Shown: positions 1-10,600, counted from the first letter of the stretch. The stretch: 64,000 bases of DNA from Nocardia acidivorans NBRC 108247 (GCF_001625085.1 NZ_BDAW01000007.1:28878-92877); one strand, 5' to 3'. A program made the numbers and translations. Notes: a model not told the origin generated them from the sequence alone.

Positions 1-2
1 CA

Positions 3-683
3 GCGGCTTTCGCGCAGTACGAGCTGGACAATGCCACCAGCACGGTGTCGTTCGACTTCGGCACCTCCCATATCAAGACCCTGGGCATCTCCCCGGACGC
101 GTTCGCGCAGTTGAGTTATCAGCTCGCGCACAAGCGCAGCAAGGGGCTCACCGGTGCCACCTACGAATCCATCGCCACCCGGCAGTTCCGCAACGGCCGC
201 ACCGAGGCCATGCGCGTGGTGACCCCGGAGATCCTGGAATTCCTTGCCGCCATGGAGAATCCGGCCGCCAATGCCGACCGCAAGCGCGAGGCCGTGCGCG
301 CGGCCGCCACCGCGCATGTGCGGCGGGCGCAGGAGTGTCAGCGCGGTGAGGCGCCCGAACAGCACCTCTGGGAACTTCAGATGATCCAGGGCCGTCGCGG
401 TGACAAGCTCGGCGCCACAGCGCCGATGGCGTTCTACGACAGTCCGGGCTGGCGGATCGCGCGCGATGATTTCCTGAGCACCAGCTCCGCGCCGTCGGTG
501 AATATCCAGTACTTCGGGTTCGGCTCCACCAGCCCGACCTGTATCGGCATCGCCTACGTGCTGCTGCCCGATCGCTGGAACCTGTACCTGGCCACCCCCA
601 AATCCGTTGCGCGGCAGATGCACGACTTCGCGGGTCACCTGCGCACGGCGGTGGCGGAGCTGGAGAACCTGCTGGCCGAATGA
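3..683 (+). CDS. Carnitine/choline O-acyltransferase, C-terminal part (5' truncated by window edge)
   Basis: The reading frame is open from the first bases of the window, so the gene starts upstream; only about 226 C-terminal residues are visible. The family transfers acyl groups between CoA and carnitine or choline. Visible family features are the region around TYESIATRQFRNGRTE, which matches the conserved YE-S-x-R-x-F-x-x-GRTE-x-x-R segment, and the later STSS...FGFGS segment near the C-terminus, typical of the last beta strands of the CAT fold. The protein ends in an alanine/glutamate/leucine-rich helix. A GTG at position 45 is internal, because the homology continues upstream of it. It is followed by a TerD gene on the same strand. 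Substrate cannot be told from this fragment. Confidence 0.85.
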   Translation, partial: AAFAQYELDNATSTVSFDFGTSHIKTLGISPDAFAQLSYQLAHKRSKGLTGATYESIATRQFRNGRTEAMRVVTPEILEFLAAMENPAANADRKREAVRAAATAHVRRAQECQRGEAPEQHLWELQMIQGRRGDKLGATAPMAFYDSPGWRIARDDFLSTSSAPSVNIQYFGFGSTSPTCIGIAYVLLPDRWNLYLATPKSVARQMHDFAGHLRTAVAELENLLAE

Positions 684-721
684 GATTCGAGTCCACCACC
701 GCTGTCTGATTTGTCGGTAAC

Positions 722-1312
722 GTGACAATCGTGATTACGCTCAAGAAAGAAGACGGCGCAGCGGATCTCGGCGGCATCACCAAGATGAGTGTCGGGGTGA
801 GCTGGGATCCGTCAGCCGGAAGCAGTGGTGGACTACTCGGTATCGCACGCCGCAAGAAGGGCGTCGATCTGGATCTGATCGCGGTACTCATGCAGGGCAG
901 CGAACCCGTGCGCTTCGCGGGCCTGGACTCCCTCGACCCCTTCGGCAACGGTTCGGTGCAGCACACCGGCGATGAGCAGACCGGTGCGGCCTCCGGCGAC
1001 GACGAGACCGTGCACGTCACCTTCGCGAATGTGCCGCCCGCCATCGACTCGATCATCTTCGTCGCGGCCGCCTTCAAGAAGGGCAGCAGTTTCGACAAGG
1101 CCAACAACGTCTCGTTCAAGATCTACGACGCCACCGGCGGCAGTACCCAGCAGGTGGCCGATATCTGGCCGTCCCTGCTGGGGGCCGACAATGCCAACGC
1201 GATTGCCCGGGCCTTCCGCAGCGGCCCGGCCTGGCAGCTCGAGGTCCTGGACCGCAAAGGCAAAGTGAAGCAGGGCGATATGCAGGCCCTACTGCGATTC
1301 GCCATGGCCTGA
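722..1312 (+). CDS. TerD-family (tellurite resistance / stress, Ca-binding type) protein
   Basis: A 196-residue single-domain protein of the TerD/CABP family, whose members bind calcium and are linked to tellurite, oxidative or phage stress. The N-terminus ([16 protein letters not shown]) and the central VGVSWDPS and DLDLIAVLM segments followed by a conserved FKIYDA stretch are typical. Acidic residues around DLDLIAVL and GDDETVHV lie where the family binds calcium. The GTG at 722 fits the usual family start; a second GTG at 731 is possible. There is no other ter gene nearby, so it is likely a standalone copy. It lies 38 bases downstream of the acyltransferase. No clear promoter was identified. 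Confidence 0.88.
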   Translation: MTIVITLKKEDGAADLGGITKMSVGVSWDPSAGSSGGLLGIARRKKGVDLDLIAVLMQGSEPVRFAGLDSLDPFGNGSVQHTGDEQTGAASGDDETVHVTFANVPPAIDSIIFVAAAFKKGSSFDKANNVSFKIYDATGGSTQQVADIWPSLLGADNANAIARAFRSGPAWQLEVLDRKGKVKQGDMQALLRFAMA

Positions 1313-1425
1313 CCTGGGATTGGTCCCGAAGCGGGTGGCCCGCGCCCGCGCATGCACGCGCGGGCGCACCGTCCGGACCGGGGACTTTGCGGGCCGGGTG
1401 CCGGGGTCTGGAACAATGGCTCATC

Positions 1426-1689
1426 GTGAAGTCTTTCGAAGCCCTGTTCGCCGAGCTGCAGGATCGTGCTGTCAACCGACCCGATGGGTCAGGAACCGTC
1501 GCCGCTTTGGACGCCGGTGTACATGCGCAGGGCAAGAAGGTGTTGGAAGAGGCCGGTGAGGTATGGCTGGCCGCCGAGCATGAGAGCGATGAGTCGCTGT
1601 CGGAGGAGATCTCCCAGCTGCTCTATTGGGTTCAGGTGCTGATGGTGGGCCGCGGTCTGCGGCTCGAAGACGTGTACCGACATCTGTGA
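1426..1689 (+). CDS. hisE: Phosphoribosyl-ATP pyrophosphatase
   Basis: HisE hydrolyses phosphoribosyl-ATP to phosphoribosyl-AMP in the second step of histidine synthesis. The 87-residue protein has the all-alpha MazG-like core: [17 protein letters not shown] followed by [14 protein letters not shown], with the paired metal-binding acidic motifs (E-E-x-x-E and E-x-x-D/Q). I chose the GTG at 1426 because the mycobacterial proteins begin with the same VK-[ST]-FE-x-LFAEL segment; starting upstream at 1387 would add 13 residues with no family similarity. No good Shine-Dalgarno sequence is seen. hisG follows 87 bases downstream, the usual actinobacterial pair. Confidence 0.93.
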   Translation: MKSFEALFAELQDRAVNRPDGSGTVAALDAGVHAQGKKVLEEAGEVWLAAEHESDESLSEEISQLLYWVQVLMVGRGLRLEDVYRHL

Positions 1690-1776
1690 TGCGCCGTTTC
1701 ACCGCACAGCCCGTGCGGCCGATGACCCCGCGTCCACTGTCCTCACGTCCCCCCACCCGTCCCGAAAGGAACATCT

Positions 1777-2628
1777 ATGCTTCGCGTCGCCGTCCCAAAT
1801 AAGGGCTCGCTGTCGGAGATGGCCGTGGCCATCCTCGGCGAGGCCGGATACCGCGGCCGCAAGGATGCCCGCGATCTGACCGTGCTGGATCAGGTCAACC
1901 AGGTCGAGTTCTTCTTCCTGCGCCCCAAGGACATTGCCATCTATGTCGGCTCCGGTGAGCTCGACCTCGGCATCACCGGCCGCGATCTCGCGCTGGATTC
2001 CGGTGCGCCCGTTCAGGAACGCCTGGCCCTGGGCTTCGGCGGCTCCACCTTCCGCTACGCCGCCCCCGCCGGCCGCGAATGGAAGGTCGAGGATCTCTAC
2101 GACAAGCGCATCGCCACCTCGTACCCGAACCTGGTGCTGACGGATCTGAAGGCCCGCGGTATCGAGGCCGAGGTCATCCGCCTCGACGGCGCGGTCGAGA
2201 TCTCCATCCAGCTCGGTGTCGCCGATGCCATCGCCGATGTGGTCGGCTCCGGTCGCACCCTGCGCCAGCACAATCTGGTCGCCTTCGGTGAATCGCTCGT
2301 CGACTCCGAGGGCGTGCTCATCGAGGCCAAGGGCTCCGACCAGCAGAACAAGGCCCGCAACCAGCTGGTCGCCCGCGTCCAGGGCGTCGTCTTCGCCCAG
2401 CAGTACCTGATGCTCGACTACGACTGCCCCAAGTCCTTGCTCGAGGCCGCCGTCGAGATCACCCCCGGCCTGGAATCGCCCACCGTCTCCCCGCTGACCG
2501 ATCCCGACTGGGTCGCGGTCCGCGCCCTGGTCCCGCGCAAGAACGGCAACGAGCTCATGGACCAGCTCGCCGACCTCGGCGCAAAGGCCATCCTGGCCAC
2601 CGACATCCGCTCCTGCCGGGCCTTCTGA
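1777..2628 (+). CDS. hisG: ATP phosphoribosyltransferase (long form)
   Basis: HisG condenses ATP with PRPP, the committed and histidine-inhibited first step of histidine biosynthesis. At 283 residues it is the long (HisZ-independent) form: two periplasmic-binding-like catalytic lobes followed by a C-terminal regulatory ACT-like domain from about residue 210. It starts [13 protein letters not shown], with the [13 protein letters not shown] segment and the PRPP-binding region [14 protein letters not shown]. The start ATG is preceded by an AAAGGA ribosome site. It follows hisE, and a strong hairpin lies just after the stop. The rest of the histidine pathway is not in this window. Confidence 0.96.
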   Translation: MLRVAVPNKGSLSEMAVAILGEAGYRGRKDARDLTVLDQVNQVEFFFLRPKDIAIYVGSGELDLGITGRDLALDSGAPVQERLALGFGGSTFRYAAPAGREWKVEDLYDKRIATSYPNLVLTDLKARGIEAEVIRLDGAVEISIQLGVADAIADVVGSGRTLRQHNLVAFGESLVDSEGVLIEAKGSDQQNKARNQLVARVQGVVFAQQYLMLDYDCPKSLLEAAVEITPGLESPTVSPLTDPDWVAVRALVPRKNGNELMDQLADLGAKAILATDIRSCRAF

Positions 2629-2642
2629 CCCGAGCCCGAAAA

Positions 2643-2678
2643 ACGTGCGCCCGCCGCGACTTCGCGGCGGGCGCACGT
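2643..2678. terminator. Intrinsic terminator, likely for the minus-strand RecB-like gene, between convergent genes
   Basis: A perfect 16-bp inverted repeat (2643-2658 with 2663-2678) closes on a 4-nt ACTT loop. On the minus strand it is followed by a run of five T (the complement of the A run at 2639-2643), so it fits a terminator for the gene ending at 2741. On the plus strand there is no T run, but the hairpin may also stop hisG transcripts. Confidence 0.75.
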
Positions 2679-2740
2679 GCATGTCATGGCGTAGGTGAAT
2701 GTCGAGAGCACCCCTGCGTGAGTACATGCACGTCGCTGGT

Positions 2741-4555
<1,815 letters not shown>

Positions 4556-4565
4556 CTCGACCAGA

Positions 4566-4605
4566 ACGCGCCCCCTTTCGAATTCGAAAGGGGGCGCGTC
4601 TTTTT
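4566..4605 (+). terminator. Rho-independent terminator of trmI
   Basis: A perfect 34-bp palindrome (4566-4599) forms a very GC-rich stem with the T-C-G-A-A/T-T-C-G-A centre, followed by a C and a run of five T (4601-4605). It lies 10 bases after the trmI stop and also separates it from the minus-strand gene ending at 4638. This is one of the most canonical terminators in the window. Confidence 0.93.
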
Positions 4606-4637
4606 CGCCGGGTGCGAAAATGCATCCTGTGCACGGA

Positions 4638-5063
4638 TCAGCAGGGGGCGCGACCCATCGACAGGATGGTGCAGCCGGTGTTCTCCGAGAGCTGCCAGCC
4701 CGCGGCGGTGTGCGTCCACGACATCGGCACGCCCGGCATGGTGCCGTGCGGGGAGATGATCGCCACCGAGGCATTGGCGGTATCGCCGTCGACCTGGATG
4801 TTCGAGACGCCGAAGCCGATCTTGCCGTAGTTGCCCAGCTTCGAGGTCATGGTGTCGATATTGCTCGCGCGCCGATCGCCGCTCACCATGAGCCGCTCCT
4901 TGTCCACCGTGGCGATACCGGGATCGACGAAACGGTCGAGGGTGGACTGCAACTCCTCCGGCGAGGGCGCGGGTGCGTCGGCGTGCGCCAGGCCCGCACC
5001 GGAGGCGAGGGCGAGGCTCGCGCCGAGGGCGGCCAGGGAAATGCGGGCGGAGCGAGCGAGCAT
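4638..5063 (-). CDS. Secreted MTB12-like (low-molecular-weight antigen) protein
   Basis: A 141-residue exported protein. Residues 1-29 form a Sec signal peptide (two Arg, a hydrophobic A/L core, then AHADA cleavage site). The mature part resembles the C-terminal domain of the mycobacterial secreted antigen MTB12/CFP-2 (cystatin-like alpha+beta fold): PSPEELQSTLDRFVDP at the N-terminus, ISPHGTMPGVPMSW, then W-x-L-S and a final CTILSMGRAPC with two cysteines. AAAGG precedes the start by about 10 bases. It is the second of two tandem paralogues (see 5103-5627) with a 39-base gap, so they are probably co-transcribed. The molecular function of the family is unknown. Confidence 0.82.
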   Translation of the reverse strand: MLARSARISLAALGASLALASGAGLAHADAPAPSPEELQSTLDRFVDPGIATVDKERLMVSGDRRASNIDTMTSKLGNYGKIGFGVSNIQVDGDTANASVAIISPHGTMPGVPMSWTHTAAGWQLSENTGCTILSMGRAPC

Positions 5064-5102
5064 GAGCGGAAAAGCCTTTCGTGTGATCAGAGGTTTTTGC
5101 TA

Positions 5103-5627
5103 TTACGGCTGGCAGGCGGCGCGCGCCATGCCGAGGATGGTGCACGCGCCGGAGTCGGCGAGCTTCCAGGTGCCGTCCACGTACTGGAAGGACATCGGCA
5201 CATCGGGCATGGTGCCGTGCGGGGACGCCACCGACACCTTGGCCTCGGCCTTATCGCCGGTGGTCTTGATCTCGCCCACGGTGAACGACACCGCGTAATG
5301 CGCGAGTCCCTGGTTCATGGTCTCGATGAGCCCGATCCGCTTATCACCGTCGACCACCAATTTCGCCTTGTCCGCCGCGGGTTCGGCCGGATCGGCGAAG
5401 GCGGTCAAAACGCCTTGGAGCTGCTCGGCTGTCGGCGCGGGCGCGACGGCCGCGGCGGTCACACTCGCCGACGTGGAAACGGTCGTCTCGGCCGAGTTCT
5501 TGTCATCCGAGCCGCAGCCAGCCAAAGTGGCGGTAACGGCCAGGGCCGCCGCGACGGTAGCCACGGAAACACGAAGCGTCCGCGAGGCGTTGCGCATACC
5601 AGAGGTTCGACTGGTGGGAAGGAGCAT
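5103..5627 (-). CDS. MTB12-like lipoprotein
   Basis: A 174-residue lipoprotein: a hydrophobic export segment ends in the lipobox LAGC (Cys about 38). After a Ser/Thr/Ala-rich spacer comes the same domain as in the downstream gene, with PTAEQLQGVLTAFADP, SPHGTMPDVPMSF and CTILGMARAAC. So the two genes are a duplicated pair, one anchored in the membrane and one secreted. ATG at 5627 is preferred because an AAAGG site lies 9 bases upstream; ATG at 5597 (MRNASRT) would still leave a complete signal sequence. A long palindrome with an iron-box-like core lies just upstream at 5670-5695. Confidence 0.8.
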   Translation of the reverse strand: MLLPTSRTSGMRNASRTLRVSVATVAAALAVTATLAGCGSDDKNSAETTVSTSASVTAAAVAPAPTAEQLQGVLTAFADPAEPAADKAKLVVDGDKRIGLIETMNQGLAHYAVSFTVGEIKTTGDKAEAKVSVASPHGTMPDVPMSFQYVDGTWKLADSGACTILGMARAACQP

Positions 5628-5669
5628 CAACGGCAGCCTTTCGGATCGGCCGGCGATTAACTCGCCGGA

Positions 5670-5695
5670 AACATGTTAGGGCAGGCTAACATGTT
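5670..5695. promoter_or_regulatory. 26-bp perfect inverted repeat with IdeR/DtxR-box-like core, between the MTB12-like lipoprotein and mpa
   Basis: Arms AACATGTTAG (5670-5679) and CTAACATGTT (5686-5695) flank GGCAGG. Each arm holds an 8-bp self-palindrome, AACATGTT. Read as an iron box, 5676-5694 matches 14 of the 19 positions of the mycobacterial IdeR consensus TTAGGTTAGGCTAACCTAA, as I counted by eye. It lies 43 bases upstream of the lipoprotein start and 113 bases upstream of mpa, so it more likely controls the minus-strand pair. Which protein binds it is inference. Confidence 0.55.
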
Positions 5696-5807
5696 CGTCC
5701 GGTCCGTCGGCCGCAGCCTAGATGTGATCACGACGAAACCATGTCGGAAAGCGAGAACGGTTATCGCCCGGTAGCGTTGATAGACCGGGACTGGGAGGAG
5801 CAGCATT

Positions 5808-7568
5808 ATGAGCCCCAACGAACATTCGGATTCGGCGGCCTGGAGGGAACTCGAGGCGGTACGTGCCGAGGCGGCTGCACTCCGGAGGCAACTCGCCGAC
5901 TCGCCGGATCGCTCACGGGAATTGGAAGCGCGCGTAGATTCGCTGACGATTCGCAACACCAAACTCATGGACACTCTCAAGGAAGCGCGCCAGCAGCTTG
6001 TCGCCCTTCGTGAGGAAGTGGACCGGCTCGGTCAGCCACCGAGCGGTTACGGCGTTCTGCTTGGTGTATATGACGATCAGACGGTCGACGTCTTCACCTC
6101 AGGACGCAAGATGCGCTTGACGTGCTCGCCGAATATCGACACCTCCACCCTCATCTACGGTCAAACCGTGCGTCTCAATGAGGCCCTGACCGTCGTCGAG
6201 GCTGGTCGTTTCGACCAAATCGGTGAAATCGGCACGCTGCGCGAAATTCTCGACGACGGACGTCGAGCTCTGGTGGTCGGCCATGCCGACGAGGAGCGAG
6301 TGGTGTGGCTCTCGGGCCCGCTCTCCGCACTCGTCGACGTGGACGATATGGAGGATCCGGATCGCCCCATTCGCAAACTGCGCCCGGGTGATTCGCTGCT
6401 GGTCGACACCAAGGCCGGCTTCGCCTTCGAGCGGATTCCCAAGGCCGAGGTCGAAGACCTCGTGCTCGAGGAAGTCCCCGATGTCGACTACCACGACATC
6501 GGTGGCCTCTCGCGCCAGATCGAGCAGATCCGCGATGCGGTGGAACTGCCGTTCCTGCACAAGGATCTGTTCCGCGAGTACGCGCTGCGGCCGCCCAAGG
6601 GTGTGCTGCTCTACGGTCCCCCCGGTTGCGGTAAGACGTTGATCGCCAAGGCCGTTGCCAATTCGCTCGCCAAGAAGATCGCCGAGGCGCGCGGTGAGGA
6701 TGCCAAGGAAGCCAAGTCGTTCTTCCTGAACATCAAGGGCCCCGAGCTCTTGAACAAGTTCGTCGGTGAGACCGAACGGCATATTCGGATCATCTTCCAG
6801 CGCGCGCGGGAGAAGGCGTCCGAGGGCACCCCCGTGATCGTGTTCTTCGACGAGATGGACTCGATCTTCCGCACCCGCGGTTCGGGTGTCTCCTCCGATG
6901 TGGAGACCACCGTTGTGCCGCAGTTGCTTTCGGAGATCGACGGTGTCGAGGGGCTGGAGAACGTCATCGTCATCGGCGCCTCCAACCGCGAGGACATGAT
7001 CGACCCGGCCATCCTGCGGCCCGGCCGTCTGGATGTGAAGATCAAGATCGAACGGCCCGATGCCGAAGCGGCACAGGACATCTTCTCGAAGTATCTCACC
7101 GAGACGCTGCCCCTGCACGCGGACGATCTCGCCGAATTCGACGGTGAGCGCGCCAAGTGCGTGAAGGCCATGATCGAGCGGGTCGTCGATCGCATGTACG
7201 CCGAGAGCGAGGACAACCGCTTCCTGGAGGTCACCTACGCCAATGGTGACAAGGAGGTCCTGTACTTCAAGGACTTCAACTCCGGCGCGATGATCCAGAA
7301 CATCGTGGATCGGTCCAAGAAGTACGCCATCAAGTCGGTGCTCGAGTCGGGCAATCCGGGTCTGCGCATTCAGCATCTCTACGACTCCATCGTGGACGAG
7401 TTCGCTGAGAACGAAGATCTGCCCAACACCACGAATCCCGATGACTGGGCGCGTATCTCGGGCAAGAAGGGCGAGCGGATCGTGTACATCCGCACGCTGG
7501 TGACGGGCAAGAACGCCTCCGCCAGCCGGGCCATCGACACCGAGTCGAATACCGGCCAGTACCTGTAG
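5808..7568 (+). CDS. mpa: Proteasome-associated AAA ATPase Mpa/ARC
   Basis: The hexameric ATPase that binds Pup, unfolds pupylated proteins and feeds them into the 20S proteasome. The 586 residues show an N-terminal coiled coil (about 8-75, the Pup-binding element), tandem OB domains (about 80-225), and an AAA module with Walker A GPPGCGKT (about 270), Walker [11 protein letters not shown] (about 342) and arginine-finger region RPGRLD. The protein ends in GQYL, the C-terminal motif with a penultimate tyrosine that docks on the proteasome alpha ring. A GGGAGGAG ribosome site precedes the ATG. Here it lies 41 kb from dop and prcBA. Confidence 0.98.
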   Translation: MSPNEHSDSAAWRELEAVRAEAAALRRQLADSPDRSRELEARVDSLTIRNTKLMDTLKEARQQLVALREEVDRLGQPPSGYGVLLGVYDDQTVDVFTSGRKMRLTCSPNIDTSTLIYGQTVRLNEALTVVEAGRFDQIGEIGTLREILDDGRRALVVGHADEERVVWLSGPLSALVDVDDMEDPDRPIRKLRPGDSLLVDTKAGFAFERIPKAEVEDLVLEEVPDVDYHDIGGLSRQIEQIRDAVELPFLHKDLFREYALRPPKGVLLYGPPGCGKTLIAKAVANSLAKKIAEARGEDAKEAKSFFLNIKGPELLNKFVGETERHIRIIFQRAREKASEGTPVIVFFDEMDSIFRTRGSGVSSDVETTVVPQLLSEIDGVEGLENVIVIGASNREDMIDPAILRPGRLDVKIKIERPDAEAAQDIFSKYLTETLPLHADDLAEFDGERAKCVKAMIERVVDRMYAESEDNRFLEVTYANGDKEVLYFKDFNSGAMIQNIVDRSKKYAIKSVLESGNPGLRIQHLYDSIVDEFAENEDLPNTTNPDDWARISGKKGERIVYIRTLVTGKNASASRAIDTESNTGQYL

Positions 7569-7581
7569 GTTCGCACACGGC

Positions 7582-7613
7582 AGGCCGCGCTTCCCTTGGA
7601 GGCGCGGCCTTTT
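7582..7613 (+). terminator. Terminator of mpa
   Basis: A 9-bp GC-rich stem (7582-7590 with 7602-7610) and an 11-nt loop, followed by a TTTT run. It starts 13 bases after the mpa stop, showing that mpa is a single-gene unit isolated from what follows. Confidence 0.85.
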
Positions 7614-7692
7614 CGTGTCCCGGCATCCGGCGTGCCGAACTGCCCCGTCATCCCGGCGTGCTTGTGGCCGGGAGCCACCCTTCTCGATGGAT

Positions 7693-8124
7693 TCAGCCCT
7701 GTGCGGCCTCGTCGAGTTCGGCGAGGATCTCGCGCAGGGTTTCGCGGCGTTCGGGGGAGAGGTTGGCGAACAGGTCGCGCGCGGCCTGCACGCGCGCGTC
7801 AGCCATCCGGGCCAGCAGTGCGTGCCCCGCGTCGGTGAGGCTGACTAGAATGGCGCGGCGGTTGGCCGGGTCGGGGGCGCGGGCGAGCAATCCGGCGGAT
7901 TCCAGGGCGTCCACGACGGTGGTGGCCGAGCGCGGCACGATGCCGAGGCGTTCGGCGAGATCGGACATGCGCAGTGGTTCGCCCGCCCGGGCCAGGGTCC
8001 GTAGGGCGCGGGCGCGCGCGGGGGTCAGGCCGAGCGGTTCGAGGTTGGCCATCTGGGCGTGCCGGATGCGTTTGGCGGTGCGTAGATACAGGTCGGGCAG
8101 GTCGCCATCGGTCGCCTTCTCCAT
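7693..8124 (-). CDS. MarR-family transcriptional regulator
   Basis: A winged-helix regulator of 143 residues (from MEKATDG), 147 if read from the upstream ATG at 8136. The wHTH occupies the middle (LTPARARALRTLARAGEPLRMSDLAERLGIVPRS... with the wing DPANRRAILVSLTDAG), flanked by dimerisation helices. It diverges from an ABC exporter, the classical arrangement in which MarR represses itself and the pump until a ligand binds. The 8136 start would lie inside one of two identical operator-like palindromes, which argues for the start at 8124. No ribosome site is evident; a leaderless mRNA is possible. Confidence 0.85.
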   Translation of the reverse strand: MEKATDGDLPDLYLRTAKRIRHAQMANLEPLGLTPARARALRTLARAGEPLRMSDLAERLGIVPRSATTVVDALESAGLLARAPDPANRRAILVSLTDAGHALLARMADARVQAARDLFANLSPERRETLREILAELDEAAQG

Positions 8125-8129
8125 ATCGC

Positions 8130-8174
8130 TGAGCATAGCTCACTGTTGTATGGAATAATTGTGAGCCTAGCTCA
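8130..8174. promoter_or_regulatory. Pair of TGAGC-N3-GCTCA palindromes, putative MarR operators
   Basis: Two 13-bp sites, 8130-8142 (spacer ATA) and 8162-8174 (spacer CTA), have identical perfect arms and lie 32 bp apart (about three helical turns) in the space between the MarR gene and the ABC exporter. The AT-rich stretch between them (8148-8160) is the most likely place for the promoter -10 regions. The duplicated site with helical phasing is strong evidence for an operator; assignment to this MarR is inference from position. Confidence 0.72.
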
Positions 8175-8210
8175 GTTATTGGGAGCGATTCTCTGTGGAA
8201 GGAGGCGCCT

Positions 8211-9971
8211 ATGGCTGCCCGATCCGAACTCCGCCGGATACTCCGGCTGTTCCATCCCTATCGTTCCCGGCTGGCCGTGGTGGGCGCGCTGGTCGGCCTG
8301 TCCTCGATCGTGGGACTGGCCTCGCCGTTCATGGTGCGCGGCGTCATCGACGACGCCCTGCCGCACGGACGGACCGGACTGTTGACGCTGCTGGCGGTCG
8401 GCATGATCGCGGTCGCCGCGCTCAGCGCCGTCTTCGGCGTCTTCCAGACCTACCTGTCGACCGCGGTCGGCCAGGAGGTCATGCATGATCTGCGCACCGC
8501 GGTCTACGCGCGGCTGCAATCCATGCCGCTCTCGTTCTTCACCGCGACCCGCACCGGTGAGGTGCAATCGCGCATCGCCAATGACATCGGCGGTATGCAG
8601 TCCACGGTCACCTCGACCGCGACCTCGCTGATCTCCAACTTCACCTCGGTGCTCGCGGCTGTCATCGCCATGTTCGCCCTCGATTGGCGACTGACCCTGG
8701 TCTCGCTGCTGATGCTGCCGTTCTTCGTCTGGATCTCGCGCCGGGTCGGTTCCGAGCGCCGCCGCATCACCGGGCAGCGCCAGAAGCAGCTCGCCGGCAT
8801 GTCCGCGATCGTCGAGGAATCGCTCTCGGTGAGCGGAATCCTGTTGGGCCGCACCATGGGCCGCTCCCCGGCGCTGGTCGAGGATTTCTCGAAGGAGTCG
8901 CGCGGTCTGGTGGATCTGGAGATTCGCTCCAGTATGGCCGGGCGCTGGCGGCAGTCGACCATCACCATCGTCATGGCGGCCATGCCCGCGGTCGTCTACT
9001 GGGCGGCCGGATTGACCGTCGCCGCCGGGCATCCGCTGGTGTCCATCGGCACCCTGGTGGCGTTCACCACCTTGCAGGCCGGGCTGTTGCGGCCCGCGGT
9101 CATGCTGCTCTCGACCGGTGTCGAGGTGCAGAGTTCCATGGCCCTGTTCGGCCGGATCTTCGAATACCTGGATCTGCGACCGGATATCGCCGAACCCGAG
9201 CATCCGGTGGCCTTGCCCGCCAAGGGTGTCACCGGTGCGGTGCGCTTCGACAAGGTCGGCTTCGCCTACGATCGGGCGGATCGGAATGTGCTGCACGACA
9301 TCGATATCAGCGTTCCGGCCGGGACCAGCCTGGCCATTGTCGGTGAAACCGGTTCGGGTAAAACGACTCTCGGTTACCTGACCGCGCGGCTCTACGATGC
9401 CAGTTCGGGCAGTGTCACCGTCGACGGAATCGATGTACGCGACTTGAGTTTCGCGGATCTGTCCGCCACCGTCGGCGTCGTCTCCCAGGAGACCTACCTG
9501 TTCCACGCCTCGGTGGCCGAGAACCTGCGCTTCGCCAAACCCGATGCGACGGACGAGGAACTGTACGCCGCCGCCCGCGCCGCCCAGATCCACGAGCACA
9601 TCGCGTCGCTGCCCGACGGCTACGACACCAAGGTCGGCGAACGCGGCTACCGCTTCTCCGGCGGCGAGAAGCAGCGCCTGGCCGTGGCCCGGGCCATCCT
9701 GCGCAATCCGCCGATCCTGGTCCTGGACGAGGCCACCAGCGCCCTGGACACCCGCACCGAACGCGAGGTCCAAGCCGCCATCGACGCCCTGTCGCAAGGC
9801 CGCACCACCATCACCATCGCCCATCGCCTCTCGACCATCCGCAACGCCGATCAGATCGTCGTCCTGGACCGCGGCCGAGTCGTGGAACGCGGCACCCACG
9901 CGGAACTGCTGGCCCGCAACGGTTTCTACGCCGACCTGCTCGCCCGCGACGAGGTCCTCGCCGTGGCATGA
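8211..9971 (+). CDS. ABC transporter, fused permease and ATPase (multidrug/lipid exporter type)
   Basis: A 586-residue half transporter of the ABCB type. Six membrane helices lie within residues 1-310, followed by the nucleotide-binding domain with Walker A GETGSGKTT (about 378), Q-loop (VVSQETYLFH), signature FSGGEKQR (about 482), Walker B ILVLDEATSAL (about 502) and H-loop IAHRLST. It should act as a homodimer exporting a small or hydrophobic compound. All catalytic residues are present. A GGAAGGAG ribosome site precedes ATG 8211. The divergent MarR gene and twin palindromes suggest ligand-induced expression. Substrate is not predictable. Confidence 0.92.
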   Translation: MAARSELRRILRLFHPYRSRLAVVGALVGLSSIVGLASPFMVRGVIDDALPHGRTGLLTLLAVGMIAVAALSAVFGVFQTYLSTAVGQEVMHDLRTAVYARLQSMPLSFFTATRTGEVQSRIANDIGGMQSTVTSTATSLISNFTSVLAAVIAMFALDWRLTLVSLLMLPFFVWISRRVGSERRRITGQRQKQLAGMSAIVEESLSVSGILLGRTMGRSPALVEDFSKESRGLVDLEIRSSMAGRWRQSTITIVMAAMPAVVYWAAGLTVAAGHPLVSIGTLVAFTTLQAGLLRPAVMLLSTGVEVQSSMALFGRIFEYLDLRPDIAEPEHPVALPAKGVTGAVRFDKVGFAYDRADRNVLHDIDISVPAGTSLAIVGETGSGKTTLGYLTARLYDASSGSVTVDGIDVRDLSFADLSATVGVVSQETYLFHASVAENLRFAKPDATDEELYAAARAAQIHEHIASLPDGYDTKVGERGYRFSGGEKQRLAVARAILRNPPILVLDEATSALDTRTEREVQAAIDALSQGRTTITIAHRLSTIRNADQIVVLDRGRVVERGTHAELLARNGFYADLLARDEVLAVA

Positions 9972-9983
9972 CCGGCGCGCGAA

Positions 9984-10013
9984 AGGGCGCGCTCCGAATC
10001 CGAAGCGCGCCCT
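9984..10013. terminator. Hairpin between convergent genes
   Basis: A perfect 10-bp GC-rich stem (9984-9993 with 10004-10013) with a 10-nt loop lies between the exporter stop and the convergent secreted-protein gene. On the minus strand it is followed by a short TTTC run. It probably works as a bidirectional terminator, although T runs are weak. Confidence 0.6.
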
Positions 10014-10028
10014 CGTCGTATCCGCGAA

Positions 10029-10439
10029 CTACCCGATACCCGGAATGAACCCCGGGAACACGTAATGGCTGGCCCCGCCGCCGGGCGCGGCGGATCCGGT
10101 GAACGACGGGAAGTTGAACGGCAACGCGACCAACTTATGCGGATTCCCCTCCGCATCGGCCTGCCAACATCCCGTGGAAACCCCGTGGAACCCGGTGCAC
10201 ACGATCCGAGTGCTGGTCCCATACGGCGAGGTCAGCCGCGGGCTGGTATCGAGCGGATTCCAGTACCCGAGATCCCCGGGCGTCAGAAAGTTCTTGGTCT
10301 CGGTCACATAGATCGGACTGTTCGGCTGCTGCTGCGGCCACTCATCGGCGGCGGCCACCCCGGTGGCAACGGCGAATGCGGTGCCGGTGACGGCGGCCAC
10401 GGCGGCGAGGCGGGCAATACTCCGAGTCACTGTCTTCAT
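10029..10439 (-). CDS. Small secreted protein of unknown function
   Basis: I do not recognise this 136-residue protein. It has a clear Sec signal peptide (MKTVTRSIAR, a hydrophobic Ala/Val/Thr core, cleavage near VAAAD about residue 32). The mature part is about 104 residues, rich in Pro, Gly, Tyr and Phe. It has two cysteines (IVCTGFHG and STGCWQAD) that could form one disulfide, and a glycine/phenylalanine-rich tail ending FPGFIPGIG. The start ATG is unambiguous. It converges on the ABC exporter and diverges from the first kinase gene. Similar short exported proteins are common in Nocardia, but I can assign no function. Confidence 0.7.
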   Translation of the reverse strand: MKTVTRSIARLAAVAAVTGTAFAVATGVAAADEWPQQQPNSPIYVTETKNFLTPGDLGYWNPLDTSPRLTSPYGTSTRIVCTGFHGVSTGCWQADAEGNPHKLVALPFNFPSFTGSAAPGGGASHYVFPGFIPGIG

Positions 10440-10600
10440 AACCCCTCCATCGAACGTCGTGTGTCATACAGCGTCGCAGAGACCATCGAACAGCGAACAT
10501 GCGGCTGTTACGTGAGTTCTGGCCCATTGTCCGAATTGTGTGGCCTGTGTCACCTCGACATGGTGGTTCACCGCGGCCCACGCCCGGCACCGGCACCTGT

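Noticed and set aside
4638..5145. Longer minus-strand frame of 197 codons overlapping the MTB12-like gene in another frame
   Set aside because: Arg/His-rich with no signal peptide; the secreted MTB12-like frame explains the DNA better.
8172..9899. 575-codon minus-strand frame opposite the ABC exporter
   Set aside because: No motif, low-complexity Gly/Asp/Arg content, and fully overlapped by a gene with all ABC motifs.
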